From Oscillatoria nigro-viridis PCC 7112 (GTDB lineage: Bacteria > Cyanobacteriota > Cyanobacteriia > Cyanobacteriales > Microcoleaceae): a stretch of 64,000 nt of DNA. Positions 10,701-19,175 of this stretch are shown piece after piece. Within the stretch, counting starts at the first letter, position 1; each line of letters starts with the position of its first letter. The translations under genes and the position numbers were made by a program. The stretch covers positions 372,001 through 436,000 of the forward strand of contig NC_019729.1 in the NCBI RefSeq assembly GCF_000317475.1, given 5' to 3'. The notes under the pieces are model-generated. The model worked only from the letters and a program-made list of their open reading frames with translations. It made no database searches and had not been told where the DNA came from.

Positions 10701-10907
10701 CCGTCGCTGCAGCGTTCGGTGCAGTTGCGAAATGCGACGATTGTACCTTTGGGTTTGTTGCAGGTTTCGCTGCTGAAACGCTTGCGGCAGCACGGTAGTA
10801 GCGGGATTCCGGGGGTGATTCACTCGCGTTACAGCAAGGGTGAATTGTTGCGGGGAGCTCTGCTGACGATTAATGGTATTGCTGCGGGGATGCGGAATAC
10901 CGGCTAG
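7782..10907 (+). CDS. ppc: Phosphoenolpyruvate carboxylase
   Basis: PEP carboxylase adds bicarbonate to PEP to give oxaloacetate and phosphate, the main anaplerotic and C4 fixation step in cyanobacteria; cytosolic. From ATG 7782 (GAGG about 10 bases upstream) the product is 1041 residues, the usual size for cyanobacterial enzymes. Diagnostic motifs are [13 protein letters not shown] with catalytic His near 207, [26 protein letters not shown] and the glycine-rich [14 protein letters not shown] loop; the C terminus ends in the conserved RNTG. A possible extension to 7650 adds 44 unconvincing residues. The gene is monocistronic, with a hairpin shortly after the stop. Confidence 0.98.
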
Positions 10908-10931
10908 GCAAATAGTTTTGAGTTTTGAATT

Positions 10932-10965
10932 AGTAGCAAGGTGCGCGATGGAGCACCTTGCTGCT
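10932..10965 (+). terminator. Hairpin downstream of ppc
   Basis: Arms agcaaggtgc (10935-10944) and gcaccttgct (10953-10962) pair perfectly around an 8-base loop and extend by three more pairs including one G-U. It lies 25 bases after the ppc stop. There is no strong U-tract, so it may act as an mRNA 3' stabiliser or weak terminator. Confidence 0.55.
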
Positions 10966-11045
10966 GGTAGTTTCAGAATTCGCACGATCGCCCATTGCAG
11001 TCACAGCCATAGGAAACTGTTCGCTATCCTAGCTGAGATTTTTTT

Positions 11046-12326
11046 ATGTCTAAACGCAAACAGTCTGAAGGTTGTCGCCCGATGCTGCGGCGCACTTTTT
11101 TATTTTTAACGGGCATAGCTTTGGCGCGGCTTGCGGCTGACTATTTTGCGATCGCCCAAAACCGAGATAGTTTCTTGACTCTGGCGGGTCAACTGTGGCA
11201 AAAGTTACTCGCTTTTTTATCCAGTATACAATCAAATCAAACTCCTCAACCTCTCCTTAACAATCCGATTGTCAAATCGGGAAAAAACAATCAACCTCTG
11301 CCGAGTAATCCTATTGTAAAATCGCCCGAAAATTATCCTGCAGTCCAGCCGTCTCAACCTCAAATTATCAAACGTTCTGCTAAGCAAGCAAAACCCCTAC
11401 AAGTCAGCAGCAAAAATGTAGCTGGCGCAAGTTTTTATCTAACCACTATTGACCTCGCCGATCCAGAAATTTATATCACAATTGGGTTAGCTAACAATGC
11501 AGATTTTGCCAATACTTCTAAAGTAACGCGGGGCGACGAACCTTTTGAAAATATGGTGGCGCGTTACCGGGCTGCTGTTGTTGCTAACGGGACTTTTTTT
11601 GGTAAAGATGAGCAGAAATCTGTGCTGGGAAATATGGTGGCCGCGGGTAAGTTTCTGAAATACAGCCGATGGGAAAATTACGGCACGACTTTGGGAATTA
11701 AAGCGGGAAATCAATTGGAAATGGTGACGGCTAGAATTGAAGGTAAGCCGGATTGGAGTCAATATTGGTTTTCTCTGACTTGCGGGCCGAGATTGGTTAA
11801 AGGGGGGAAAGTTTGGCTGTCTCCTTTATCGGAAGGTTTTAAAGATTCTCATGTTTTGGGCGTGGGTTCGAGAACGGCGATCGGCTTTCCGGCTTCGAGA
11901 GATAAGTTATTTTTGGTAACTTTTTTTGATAGTTTGTCTTTGGAAGCAGAAGCTAAAGTTATGCAGGCGATTGGCTGTTTTGAAGCGATGAATTTGGACG
12001 GGGGCGCTTCGGTGGGCTTGGCTCATCAGGGGCAGATTTTATTGCCGCCGGGACGGAATTTGACGAATGTGCTGGTGGTTTACGATCGCGAATATCCAGC
12101 GCCGGCTCAGTTAAAGGAGTCCTGGGAACGCTTTCAAAAGGGATCTCGACCAACGCCGGACAAATCAGTGTTTTTTGATCGATCTAGCAGCAGGAAGTTC
12201 GGCTTCCGTTGCACGCGATCGGGATGTAACGGATGGCAGAAAGAAGGAAGAAGGAATCGAGGGAGCATCCAGATTTTGAGTGGTGCTCCCAAGGGCAGGA
12301 TGAAATCATTACAGACAAGGCTATAA
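11046..12326 (+). CDS. Phosphodiester glycosidase (NAGPA/DUF2233) family exoprotein
   Basis: Residues about 130-360 match the NAGPA/DUF2233 fold: RYRAAVVANGTFFG, GTTLGIKAGN, SLTCGPRLVKGG, SRTAIGF and the signature AMNLDGGASVGLAHQG. Family members hydrolyse or bind phosphodiester-linked sugars, and in bacteria are often labelled exopolysaccharide proteins. A hydrophobic segment after MLRRTFLFLTGIAL suggests export or anchoring; the ATG at 11082 is a possible alternative start. A Pro/Asn linker (about 60-115) contains a near-duplicate (NNPIVKSGKNNQPLPSNPIVKS). The last 50-60 residues are Arg/Ser-rich, lack family character and carry a sequence fragment also seen at 36657 (gggatgtaacggatg), so the original stop was probably displaced. 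The end overlaps the convergent HPP gene by six bases. Confidence 0.85.
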   Translation: MSKRKQSEGCRPMLRRTFLFLTGIALARLAADYFAIAQNRDSFLTLAGQLWQKLLAFLSSIQSNQTPQPLLNNPIVKSGKNNQPLPSNPIVKSPENYPAVQPSQPQIIKRSAKQAKPLQVSSKNVAGASFYLTTIDLADPEIYITIGLANNADFANTSKVTRGDEPFENMVARYRAAVVANGTFFGKDEQKSVLGNMVAAGKFLKYSRWENYGTTLGIKAGNQLEMVTARIEGKPDWSQYWFSLTCGPRLVKGGKVWLSPLSEGFKDSHVLGVGSRTAIGFPASRDKLFLVTFFDSLSLEAEAKVMQAIGCFEAMNLDGGASVGLAHQGQILLPPGRNLTNVLVVYDREYPAPAQLKESWERFQKGSRPTPDKSVFFDRSSSRKFGFRCTRSGCNGWQKEGRRNRGSIQILSGAPKGRMKSLQTRL

Positions 12327-12878
12327 CCAGTGATTGGGATACGTCCTTTCTGCAGCTAAATTATTAAAGATGACGGCGCACAAGACCAAGATTATCGATC
12401 CCTCAAAAGCCGGTGTTAGCAAAAATTTCCAGTCTGGTTGGGTCATCATGACGACTAAGGCAACTGCTCCCGAAGGGGGATGTAGAGTTCTGGTAATCTG
12501 CATAATTCCGATCGCACTAGAAACAGCCATTCCCATCGCCCAGGGAGAAGAACCGACAAAATGCAGAATCATTAAACTCGTGAGAGCAGCTAAGCAATTG
12601 CCCCCAATGACATTCCGGGGTTGAGCCAAAGGGCTGTCGGGGACACCAAATATCAGAACGCTGGTAGCGCCAAACGGAGCCATTAGTAAAGGAGAATTAG
12701 TTTTTACAGCAAGATAGGACGTTGCAGTAATTGCCAAAAAACTGCCAATCCAACTCCAAACAATATGCCGAGGATGAGGTCTGTCTACTGGGCAGGTCAA
12801 CGGACACGAGCTCCATCTCCCAAAGGTTTTAAACCAATAACTTTCCCATTTCAGTCGAATTTTTTTACTGTCAATCAT
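12321..12878 (-). CDS. HPP-family integral membrane protein
   Basis: This 185-residue membrane protein has about four hydrophobic helices (for example WSWIGSFLAITATSYLAV and AFEGSIILVLCAVIFNN) and the family signature LHPPSGAVAL, plus the GAPFGAT-type MAPFGATSVLIF segment. HPP proteins in cyanobacteria and plastids have been linked to nitrite transport; that role here is inference from the family. Residues 1-40 are a soluble N-terminal segment with two Cys. The gene converges on the NAGPA gene with a six-base overlap, so no terminator space exists between them. Start chosen at the ATG giving MIDSKKIRLKW. Confidence 0.85.
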   Translation of the reverse strand: MIDSKKIRLKWESYWFKTFGRWSSCPLTCPVDRPHPRHIVWSWIGSFLAITATSYLAVKTNSPLLMAPFGATSVLIFGVPDSPLAQPRNVIGGNCLAALTSLMILHFVGSSPWAMGMAVSSAIGIMQITRTLHPPSGAVALVVMMTQPDWKFLLTPAFEGSIILVLCAVIFNNLAAERTYPNHWL

Positions 12879-13260
12879 AAATCAGGTTACTTGATAACCA
12901 GGGGTTCTTAAATTGTCTGAACTAGCCTCCGTTAAAGTTAAGATATCATAACAATTGCTCAAAAAGTAGTTAAAGGCACAGATTTTTTACTTCTATGCCG
13001 ATCGAGCCATAGCTAACCACTCGGTTGGAACCGACTAGCAAGTTTGGCAGGTTTGGCAACAGACGTTATCGGCAGTCGCACAACTTCACCGTTAGCCGCC
13101 AGAGTTATTGATGAGGGTAAGGTGCGATGCCCCGTAAGCATAAATAGAAAGATCGCACCCACACTTTGAGATAAGTCTCTAGTTCAGAATGCGATCGCCG
13201 TTTTCTGGTTAGTGCGAGCGAGACGATCGCACTCGGATATAATTACGAACTTAATCTTCG
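12879..13260. other. Intergenic region upstream of the HPP gene
   Basis: No ORF with coding character. An inverted repeat ggtgcgat/atcgcacc (13121-13128 and 13152-13159, 23-base loop) lies midway; it could be a weak terminator or a HIP1-derived coincidence. The left part should hold the HPP promoter, but I see no clear box. Confidence 0.45.
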
Positions 13261-13827
13261 CTACGGAGAGTTTTCCCACTCGGCGGTAAGCTTGCGGAAA
13301 TTGTATTGAGACGCGCCGGGGTGACAAGTAACGCAACTGCTGATATTTGCGGGTTGTGACATTTTGACTTTGGGGTGCAGAGCTTTGAAATAGCGAGAAC
13401 TGGCGACTCGGTAGGCGAGTTCTTCGTCTTGGGCTTGGGGACGGGAAAAAGTTTGCAGGTAGTTCCAGACTAGCAGGCGGGGCGGGTCTACTAGGAGTTT
13501 GAGGGTTTGCCCGTAGTGTTGGGGATCTTGCAGCAACCTGCGCCAAGTTTCTGTAGGTAATACTTGCGGCGGTAAAGCGATGTGACAGGTGGCGCAGTTT
13601 TCTAGGTACAGTTGCTTTCCGAGTTGGTAGCGTTCGGGAATGCGATCGACAGTTCCAGTATCCTCGATCGGAGACACCTGAGCAAGTCGGGCCGGAGTGC
13701 CAGAGTAGGCAGTCTGAGCTGCAACCCATCCGCCGCAGGTACAGCAGACAATTATCAACACTAGCAACGTTGAGTAAAGCCCCCGCAAGCCTACTCTGCG
13801 ACGTTTGCGGGGTTTTTCCTGTTTCAT
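13261..13827 (-). CDS. Diheme cytochrome c, membrane-anchored or periplasmic
   Basis: A 188-residue protein with two c-type haem sites, C78-A-T-C81-H82 and C165-V-T-C168-H169, separated by a helical region, resembling the DHC diheme cytochrome family. Residues about 18-36 (YSTLLVLIIVCCTCGGWVAA) form a signal peptide or anchor after a basic RKRRRVGLRG start, so haems would be attached on the lumenal/periplasmic side. Expected role is electron transfer; partner unknown. Pro-rich FSRP and VDPPRL segments separate the haem regions. It sits 20 bases after the MBL-fold hydrolase gene on the same strand, so co-transcription is likely. An overlapping frame (13184-13729) is Arg/Ser-rich and was discarded. 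Confidence 0.85.
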   Translation of the reverse strand: MKQEKPRKRRRVGLRGLYSTLLVLIIVCCTCGGWVAAQTAYSGTPARLAQVSPIEDTGTVDRIPERYQLGKQLYLENCATCHIALPPQVLPTETWRRLLQDPQHYGQTLKLLVDPPRLLVWNYLQTFSRPQAQDEELAYRVASSRYFKALHPKVKMSQPANISSCVTCHPGASQYNFRKLTAEWENSP

Positions 13828-13847
13828 AATTCTGAATTTATTTTTGG

Positions 13848-14756
13848 TTAAATCACTGGTATGCTCATGCCTTCGCGGGCTAAGCAGCTATTGGCGAACG
13901 CTGCCTGCACCTCTGCTTCTGTACGATCGAGAAAATTGTCGTCGTGACCCGGATCGTGGTGAAACATCACGATTTTTTTGACTCCAGCAGCTTTCGCTAT
14001 TTCTACTCCTGCTTGCCAAGTCGAGTGTCCCCAGCCGACTTTTGGGGTTTTGAAGTCGTAATACTCTTCGTTGGTGTAGTTGGCGTCGTAAATCAGCACG
14101 TCGGCGTTGCGAGCTAGGTGTAACACGTTGTCGTCCAGGCGATCGGGAAAGTGTTCTGTATCGGTGCAGTAGACGGCTGTGTGTCCCTCCCAGGTGACTC
14201 GATATCCGATCGCGGTGTTGGGATGGTTCAGCAGTGCCGTTTCTATTTTCACATCGTCGAGTTCGAGAATATCCCCAGGCGTCAAATCGTTGAATTTGAG
14301 GTCTGATTGCATCACCTGGATGGGGACGGGAAAATTGGGGTGCAGCATTTGGTCGGCAAGACGGTGTTTGATTGTAGTGCCGTTGGGGGCGATCGCACCG
14401 TAAATGTGAAAGCAGTTCCCCGGGATAAAGGCAGGAGTAAAGAACGGAAACCCTTGAATGTGATCCCAGTGAGTATGACTAAAAAACATATGGGCTTCCA
14501 CCGGCATTTGCCGCAGCAGATTGAGGCCCAGAACTCGCAGGCCCGTACCACCGTCAAAGATCAGCCGTTTTTTGCCCAAGCGCATTTCTACACAGGAGGT
14601 GTTGCCTCCGTAGCGCAGTGTTTTGGTGCCGGGGGTGGCGATGCTGCCCCGCACGCCCCAAAACTGAACGACAAACTCGGTCAAAGGACTATTTTCCATA
14701 GTGGCTTTGCGATCGGAAGGCTGTGGATTGGGTAGAGAGGGTGCGGAATCTGGCAT
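13848..14756 (-). CDS. MBL-fold metallo-hydrolase
   Basis: A 302-residue metallo-beta-lactamase-fold enzyme of the cyclic-phosphodiesterase/PhnP-like branch. The metal-binding motif is HTHWDHIQG, with further ligands in CTDTEH and FHHDPGHDD; the N-terminal VRGSIATPG and RYGGNTSCVEM are typical of this branch. Probably a cytosolic phosphodiesterase; substrate unknown. MPDSAPSLPNPQ at the start is low-complexity and an internal ATG (end coordinate 14699, MENSPLTEF) is as likely. Upstream lies a tttttag heptamer array within about 40 bases of the start. The diheme cytochrome gene follows 20 bases after the stop. Confidence 0.88.
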   Translation of the reverse strand: MPDSAPSLPNPQPSDRKATMENSPLTEFVVQFWGVRGSIATPGTKTLRYGGNTSCVEMRLGKKRLIFDGGTGLRVLGLNLLRQMPVEAHMFFSHTHWDHIQGFPFFTPAFIPGNCFHIYGAIAPNGTTIKHRLADQMLHPNFPVPIQVMQSDLKFNDLTPGDILELDDVKIETALLNHPNTAIGYRVTWEGHTAVYCTDTEHFPDRLDDNVLHLARNADVLIYDANYTNEEYYDFKTPKVGWGHSTWQAGVEIAKAAGVKKIVMFHHDPGHDDNFLDRTEAEVQAAFANSCLAREGMSIPVI

Positions 14757-14796
14757 TTTTTTTAGTTTTGGCGGCAGGAACTTGGGAGTTGAAATC

Positions 14797-14828
14797 TTAG
14801 TTTTTAGTTTTTAGTTTTTAGTTTTTAG
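14797..14828. repeat. Tandem heptamer array (tagtttt units)
   Basis: About four and a half copies of a 7-bp unit (tttttag) lie just upstream of the MBL-fold gene. Because seven is not a multiple of three, the array reads a TAG in every forward frame within 21 bases. It belongs to the same class of short heptamer arrays seen at six other gene borders in this window. Confidence 0.85.
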
Positions 14829-14871
14829 CAGTCCGTACTATAAAACGCTTTATCCGAGAACCCTCCGAGTG

Positions 14872-15018
14872 CCTAACACTTGGGCTGTTACAAGCCTAAA
14901 CCGTACCGGTTGGTGTAGGAGATGTCACGCTGGAGAGATGATTTTTTGCACCCTGCAGGCTGCCCGGCGTGTTCTGTGTTCTGAGATTAAGATAGTGCCG
15001 ATCGATCTAAGTGTTAGG
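14872..15018. ncRNA. Possible structured RNA with a long-range closing stem
   Basis: cctaacactt (14872-14881) is perfectly complementary to aagtgttagg (15009-15018), and the stem can be extended inward by three pairs including two G-U. Inside are a hairpin aaccg-tac-cggtt (about 14899-14911) and a second stem cacgctgg/ccggcgtg (one G-U, about 14926-14971). A closed stem with internal hairpins over about 150 bases in an otherwise empty 520-bp gap suggests an RNA gene, perhaps of 6S-like shape, but I recognise no conserved family sequence and cannot assign the strand. Confidence 0.25.
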
Positions 15019-15183
15019 GTAAAGTTTCCTCAAACCTAGAACGCATTCGCCAGGGGTATAATTTGCGCTTCATCTTACTCTAGGAGTAGTATTTTTTTCA
15101 AGATTGGGGCGGGGGCGCGGTTTTGAGGAATGCCGTTCCGGTGAGTCGGCATTCAAGACTGAGTTAACATTCTACCCACCTGT

Positions 15184-15262
15184 TCCTCGACTGCATCCCT
15201 CGACGTGCAGCGATTGCCTTAAGTTCGGCCCCCTGAGTTTTTAGTCGGGTTGCAGTCGAGGA
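15184..15262 (-). terminator. Inverted repeat downstream of ppa
   Basis: tcctcgactgca (15184-15195) and tgcagtcgagga (15251-15262) form a perfect 12-bp stem with a 55-base loop, beginning 15 bases after the ppa stop. Inside the loop a second short stem (ctgca/tgcag) can form. It may end or protect the ppa transcript; there is no clear U-run. Confidence 0.4.
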
Positions 15263-15277
15263 GTGCGGGCTAGGGGC

Positions 15278-15790
15278 TTATTTGCGATCGGCTGCGATGC
15301 ACTTTTCCACTAAGGGCATTACTAGATCGACATCTTGCCAACCCAGAATTTCCGTGACTTTTTTCTCCAAATTTTTGTAGGTTCTAAAAAATTCGGCTAT
15401 TTCGTCCAAGCGGTGGGGGGCTACGTCTTTGAGGGACTTATAGTGAGCGTAGCGGGGGTCTTTGTCGGGAACGCACAAAAGTTTTTCGTCCCTGTCGCCT
15501 CCGTCGATCATTTCCAGCATTCCGATCGGACGGGCTGCGATTATGCACCCTGGAAATGTGGGTTCATCCATCATCACCAGGCCGTCGAGGGGGTCGCCAT
15601 CATCGGCTAAGGTATTGGGTATGAAGCCGTAGTCGCACGGATATTGGACAGAGGAAGAAAGCACCCGATCGAGAGCAAAGGCTTGCAAGTCTTTATCAAA
15701 TTCGTACTTGTTTTTGCTACCGGCGGTAATTTCGATGAGGACGTTGAGCAGTCCTGGTTTCGGCTGTGCCGGAATTAGCGATAAGTCCAC
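15278..15790 (-). CDS. ppa: Soluble inorganic pyrophosphatase (family I)
   Basis: This 170-residue enzyme hydrolyses pyrophosphate to phosphate and pulls biosynthetic reactions forward; cytosolic, Mg-dependent. The family I signature [11 protein letters not shown] (metal-binding Asps) is present, with the N-terminal [16 protein letters not shown], the [11 protein letters not shown] segment and [11 protein letters not shown]. The length equals typical bacterial family I enzymes. Monocistronic, with an inverted repeat after the stop. Confidence 0.97.
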   Translation of the reverse strand: MDLSLIPAQPKPGLLNVLIEITAGSKNKYEFDKDLQAFALDRVLSSSVQYPCDYGFIPNTLADDGDPLDGLVMMDEPTFPGCIIAARPIGMLEMIDGGDRDEKLLCVPDKDPRYAHYKSLKDVAPHRLDEIAEFFRTYKNLEKKVTEILGWQDVDLVMPLVEKCIAADRK

Positions 15791-16159
15791 AACAATATCT
15801 CCAAGTTAACAGATGATTGGGATGAGTGCTACTTGCCAAATCCCTTTGATAGCATTTTACGGGCGATCGGGCCTTCCGGCTGCATGAGATTGACCGAAAG
15901 CGGGGGAGTGCGATCGGCGTGGCACAATTTGAGGATGAGGCTTGTGGGGTGTCCCACTTTCTGCGAACACCGGACGGGCGGGACGCCCATCCCACAGTTT
16001 GAGAGGGGAATGCTTGGTTTGGGCGAGGGAGATATTTTCATATTTACCATGTAAGCTGTTGTGCATTTAAATAGGGTGTGAGGATTTGGTAAAAGGGAAC
16101 AGGGAACGGGAAACGGGGAACAGACAATATGTAATTTAAATCCACGACAGCTTAGTCAT
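15791..16159. other. Intergenic gap with a GC-rich repeat core shared with 40.2 kb
   Basis: 15972-15996 (ggacgggcgggacgcccatc plus ccaca) is the reverse complement of the 25-bp core found twice at 40228-40252 and 40375-40399. The core is itself imperfectly palindromic (gggcgtcccgccc). Small open frames over it on both strands are repeat artefacts. Near 16085 there is a run of gggaac-type units. No gene is visible. Confidence 0.6.
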
Positions 16160-17569
16160 TCAACCGTCTGTCAAAGTTCTTTGAATTTTCAATCCCAACC
16201 ACTGGCTAAGTTCTGTTGCTAACCACTCTATTTCTGATTCACTTAGTTTCTGCTTCACTCCTAGTTGATATGTTTGGTTGCCGGCTTGAATAATCAACTG
16301 ATAAGCACGCCATGATTTTTGTGGCGGGTAACGCCTAGTGTCTTCAATTTCTTCAATTTCCAACTGACAAATATCCTGTCTGGGGGCTGGCTTGGAATGA
16401 TTCCATCTCAACCCCAGTAGATTGCTGCTACAGGAGATTTGCTGGCGATCGATTCTGAGACGCAATTCCCGAAATAGTGCAAACAGAAACATTACTCCTA
16501 CCACAGCTAAGAAACCTCCTGCTAGCATAATAAGTTTGGAATCTATCGGTGGTAAATTAGTGATTGTACCGTCGTCCTCTGGCAAGTTAAAAACATTGAC
16601 GAATGAGGGAGAATTCGCAGCAATTGCAGCCGAAAGCAGGGCAACTAAACCGAAACCTACTCCTTGTGGCGGAATTACAATTTCTATAAATTCAGAATTT
16701 TTTGTGAGTTTAATCTCGCTGCCTGGTGGCTGCAATTCCATAGGAGTTTGGTCTATCGGGCGGGGATTTTTGAGCGAGTGCCATGCTTCCCCAGCCGAAG
16801 ATAACCGTTGGTCTAAACTTGGTTCTGTAATCCACTCCAGCCAATCAATTAAATTATAATTGAGATGCGTTACCCGATCGGCAAATTGAATTCTCAAATC
16901 CTGCTGTGGCAGTTCCGTAGGATGCAAACCCGTTACCAAATAAATTAAAGTTGCGCCTAAACCGTAGAGGTCAGAAGCCGGAACCGAGCGCCCGCCAAAT
17001 TGTTCCGGTGCCATATATCCGTATGTTCCGACTACTGTAATCGTACCGCCCAATTTTGCCGCTTGGTTCTGCACCGAACCAAAATCAACTAAATAAACTT
17101 TTCCCACCGAGTGACCGGATCTGCTGTGCAGTAAAATATTGCTGGGTTTAAGATCGCGGTGAATGACAGGCGGCTTTTGCTCGTGCAAATAAATCAAAAT
17201 TTCTAACAGCGATTTAGCTAATTCTTTCACCTCGCTTTCGCTAAAAGTACGCCCAGATCGCAAATGATCTTCCAAAGTTTTCCCCTCTACATAAGTCTGT
17301 ACCAAGGCAAATCCTTTGCTGTCTGGTTCGTCAATTTCTAGATAGTCGAGGTAACGAGGAATTGCTGGGTGATCGAGTGCTTTTAAAGTTTCCGCTTCCC
17401 GTTGAAATAACTTGAGGTCTTGCCATTCAAAATCGCTGCCGAGGAATAGCTGTTTGATAACAACTAATTTTTGAGTTTGCAAATCACGAGCCAGCAGCGT
17501 TTGGCGACCAGTTTGTTTTCCCAGTTGTCGCTGCACTTCGTAGCGTTCTGCTAATATTTTGCTGGTCAT
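16160..17569 (-). CDS. Membrane Ser/Thr protein kinase
   Basis: Residues about 9-270 form a Hanks-type kinase: VVIKQLF (Lys of VAIK), catalytic loop HRDLKPSN, metal-binding DFGSVQ, and GTYGYMAPEQFGG in the activation segment. Two hydrophobic segments follow (about 308-330 GVGFGLVALLSAAIAA and 347-368 LIMLAGGFLAVVGVMFLFALF), then a soluble C-terminal tail of about 100 residues rich in beta pattern (RQDICQLEIEEIED). It should phosphorylate proteins on the cytosolic side; substrate unknown. It is a paralogue of the next kinase, which lies upstream on the same strand, 143 bp away, separated by an inverted repeat; the pair arose by tandem duplication. Confidence 0.93.
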   Translation of the reverse strand: MTSKILAERYEVQRQLGKQTGRQTLLARDLQTQKLVVIKQLFLGSDFEWQDLKLFQREAETLKALDHPAIPRYLDYLEIDEPDSKGFALVQTYVEGKTLEDHLRSGRTFSESEVKELAKSLLEILIYLHEQKPPVIHRDLKPSNILLHSRSGHSVGKVYLVDFGSVQNQAAKLGGTITVVGTYGYMAPEQFGGRSVPASDLYGLGATLIYLVTGLHPTELPQQDLRIQFADRVTHLNYNLIDWLEWITEPSLDQRLSSAGEAWHSLKNPRPIDQTPMELQPPGSEIKLTKNSEFIEIVIPPQGVGFGLVALLSAAIAANSPSFVNVFNLPEDDGTITNLPPIDSKLIMLAGGFLAVVGVMFLFALFRELRLRIDRQQISCSSNLLGLRWNHSKPAPRQDICQLEIEEIEDTRRYPPQKSWRAYQLIIQAGNQTYQLGVKQKLSESEIEWLATELSQWLGLKIQRTLTDG

Positions 17570-17611
17570 GTTTTTTACCTTAATTTTAACTTGAGGGGAG
17601 CGTCGGAGTTC

Positions 17612-17676
17612 AGAAACCGGGTTTTTTAGCGAGTCTGGCGTTGGTAACGGAGTATTTTCGTAAAAACCCGGTTTCT
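17612..17676. repeat. Inverted repeat agaaaccgggttttt between the two kinase genes
   Basis: agaaaccgggttttt (17612-17626) and aaaaacccggtttct (17662-17676) are perfect 15-base inverted arms around a 35-base loop. Looser copies occur at 19834-19895 (aaacccggttt ... agaaaccgggt). It may be a dispersed palindromic element or a terminator for the upstream kinase. Confidence 0.7.
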
Positions 17677-17712
17677 AGGAGTCTGAGTTTGTCCAAAAGT
17701 GTAAATTGTAGA

Positions 17713-19017
17713 TTACAGTCCACTTTCTTTTTGATACCACCGGGCAATAGACTTGGTACTTGCCCCCATTGACAGTCCTGCAATTAGCGACGGTGCAATC
17801 ACCACGAAAATATAATTGGAATCCAATACAGGACTAAAATGCATCATTTGAAAGAAGACGATGCTTGTCAAGGTGGAGATTCCAATACTAATTGCAGTTA
17901 AAACCTGTCGGTGAGATTTGGGATTAGTTAGGGGGTAAAAACTCGATATCGTCACAATTCCGACGATTATTCCGTTCTCCACACCCAGCAGCAAGCCGAG
18001 AACAATACCCAGGATTCCTCCGATAATTGTCCCCAATATCCCCATAAGAAAGGTGCTGTAAATAGCTGCACAAGCTCCTACAGCTATAGCTCCTGTCAAG
18101 GTGCTGTAGCCGATCGCAGTTGCGAACACCCTGGCGCTGCTCACAATTTTCCCCAGTCTCAATGTCTGGGAATATTTATTTATTTCCTGTGGTTTTTCTA
18201 GCACTTCTTTTGCTATTTGGGCTGAGGCGGGACGGCGCTCTAAACTCGGATGCGTCATCCACTTCAGCCAATTGGTAAAAGCGGGGCTTAGTTGGGTGAA
18301 TTCATCGAATTCGATCTGCAAATCTTTCTGCGGCAAGTCGGCAGGATGCTGCTTGGTAATTAAGGCGATTAAGGTTGCTCCCAAGCCGTACAAGTCGGAA
18401 GCGGGAACGGCCCTCCCGCCAAATTGTTCGGGCGGCATATAGCCATACGTGCCGACAACGGTGACTGTTTTTCCCTGTTGGGTTGCTAGGGTTTGAACTG
18501 CACCGAAATCGACTAGGTAAACTTCGCCGACGCTGTTGCCCGATCGATTTTTGAGTAAAATATTGCTGGGTTTAATGTCGCGGTGAATCACCGGGGGCTG
18601 TCGCTGGTGCAGGTAGGCGAGGATGTCTAATAATGCTGCGGCTAATTGTTTGACTTCGCTTTCGCTGAAGGTGCGGCCGTCTGAGAGGTATTCTTGCAGG
18701 GATTTGGCTTCGATGTAAGTCTGAACGAGGGCGAAGCCTTTGCGGTTGGGGGTGTCGATTTCAAAGGAGTCGAGATATCGGGGAATTGCCGGATGGGATA
18801 GGGATTTTAAGGTTTCGACTTCTCGCTGGAACAGTTTTAAGTCTTCCCAGTTAAAGTCGCTGCTGAAGGAGAGGAGTTTGACGACTACTTGCTGTTGGGT
18901 TTTTAAGTCGCGGGCGAGTAAGGTTTGCCGTCCTGCTTGCTTGCCGAGTCGCCGATCGCACTGATAGCGATCGGCTAATATTTCTTTTGACAAATCGCCG
19001 ATGTTTTGTCCGCTCAT
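17713..19017 (-). CDS. Membrane Ser/Thr protein kinase, paralogue
   Basis: The 434-residue product has a kinase domain at about 17-275 with VVVKLLS, HRDIKPSN, DFGAVQ and GTYGYMPPEQFGG, closely matching the neighbouring kinase over the whole domain (QTLLARDLKTQ, SDFNWEDLKLFQRE, GRTFSESEVKQLA). After the kinase it differs: Gly/Ile-rich hydrophobic helices (about 300-365 and 375-425, for example MGILGTIIGGILGIVLGLLLG) replace the soluble tail. The paralogues therefore share a kinase but have different sensory or anchoring ends. Start MSGQNIGDL chosen because the kinase homology begins soon after. Upstream of it is the end of the 182-residue gene region on the same strand. Confidence 0.93.
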   Translation of the reverse strand: MSGQNIGDLSKEILADRYQCDRRLGKQAGRQTLLARDLKTQQQVVVKLLSFSSDFNWEDLKLFQREVETLKSLSHPAIPRYLDSFEIDTPNRKGFALVQTYIEAKSLQEYLSDGRTFSESEVKQLAAALLDILAYLHQRQPPVIHRDIKPSNILLKNRSGNSVGEVYLVDFGAVQTLATQQGKTVTVVGTYGYMPPEQFGGRAVPASDLYGLGATLIALITKQHPADLPQKDLQIEFDEFTQLSPAFTNWLKWMTHPSLERRPASAQIAKEVLEKPQEINKYSQTLRLGKIVSSARVFATAIGYSTLTGAIAVGACAAIYSTFLMGILGTIIGGILGIVLGLLLGVENGIIVGIVTISSFYPLTNPKSHRQVLTAISIGISTLTSIVFFQMMHFSPVLDSNYIFVVIAPSLIAGLSMGASTKSIARWYQKESGL

Positions 19018-19175
19018 GTTCTCTTGCCCTAGAACCGATTAAACCTAGTGTAGTTGACAAAAGCGCAATAATCGGAAATGTTCGGGCTACGGAAAAAAAA
19101 TTTCTGTCAAAGAGCAACTGCCTTTAAGAGCCAGCTTTCTCGCACAATAAAGACGCGCCTGAGTTAACGTTGAAT

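Noticed and set aside
13184..13729. 181-codon minus-strand ORF over the cytochrome gene
   Set aside because: Out of frame with the two CxxCH sites and rich in Ser/Arg/Pro; a shadow.
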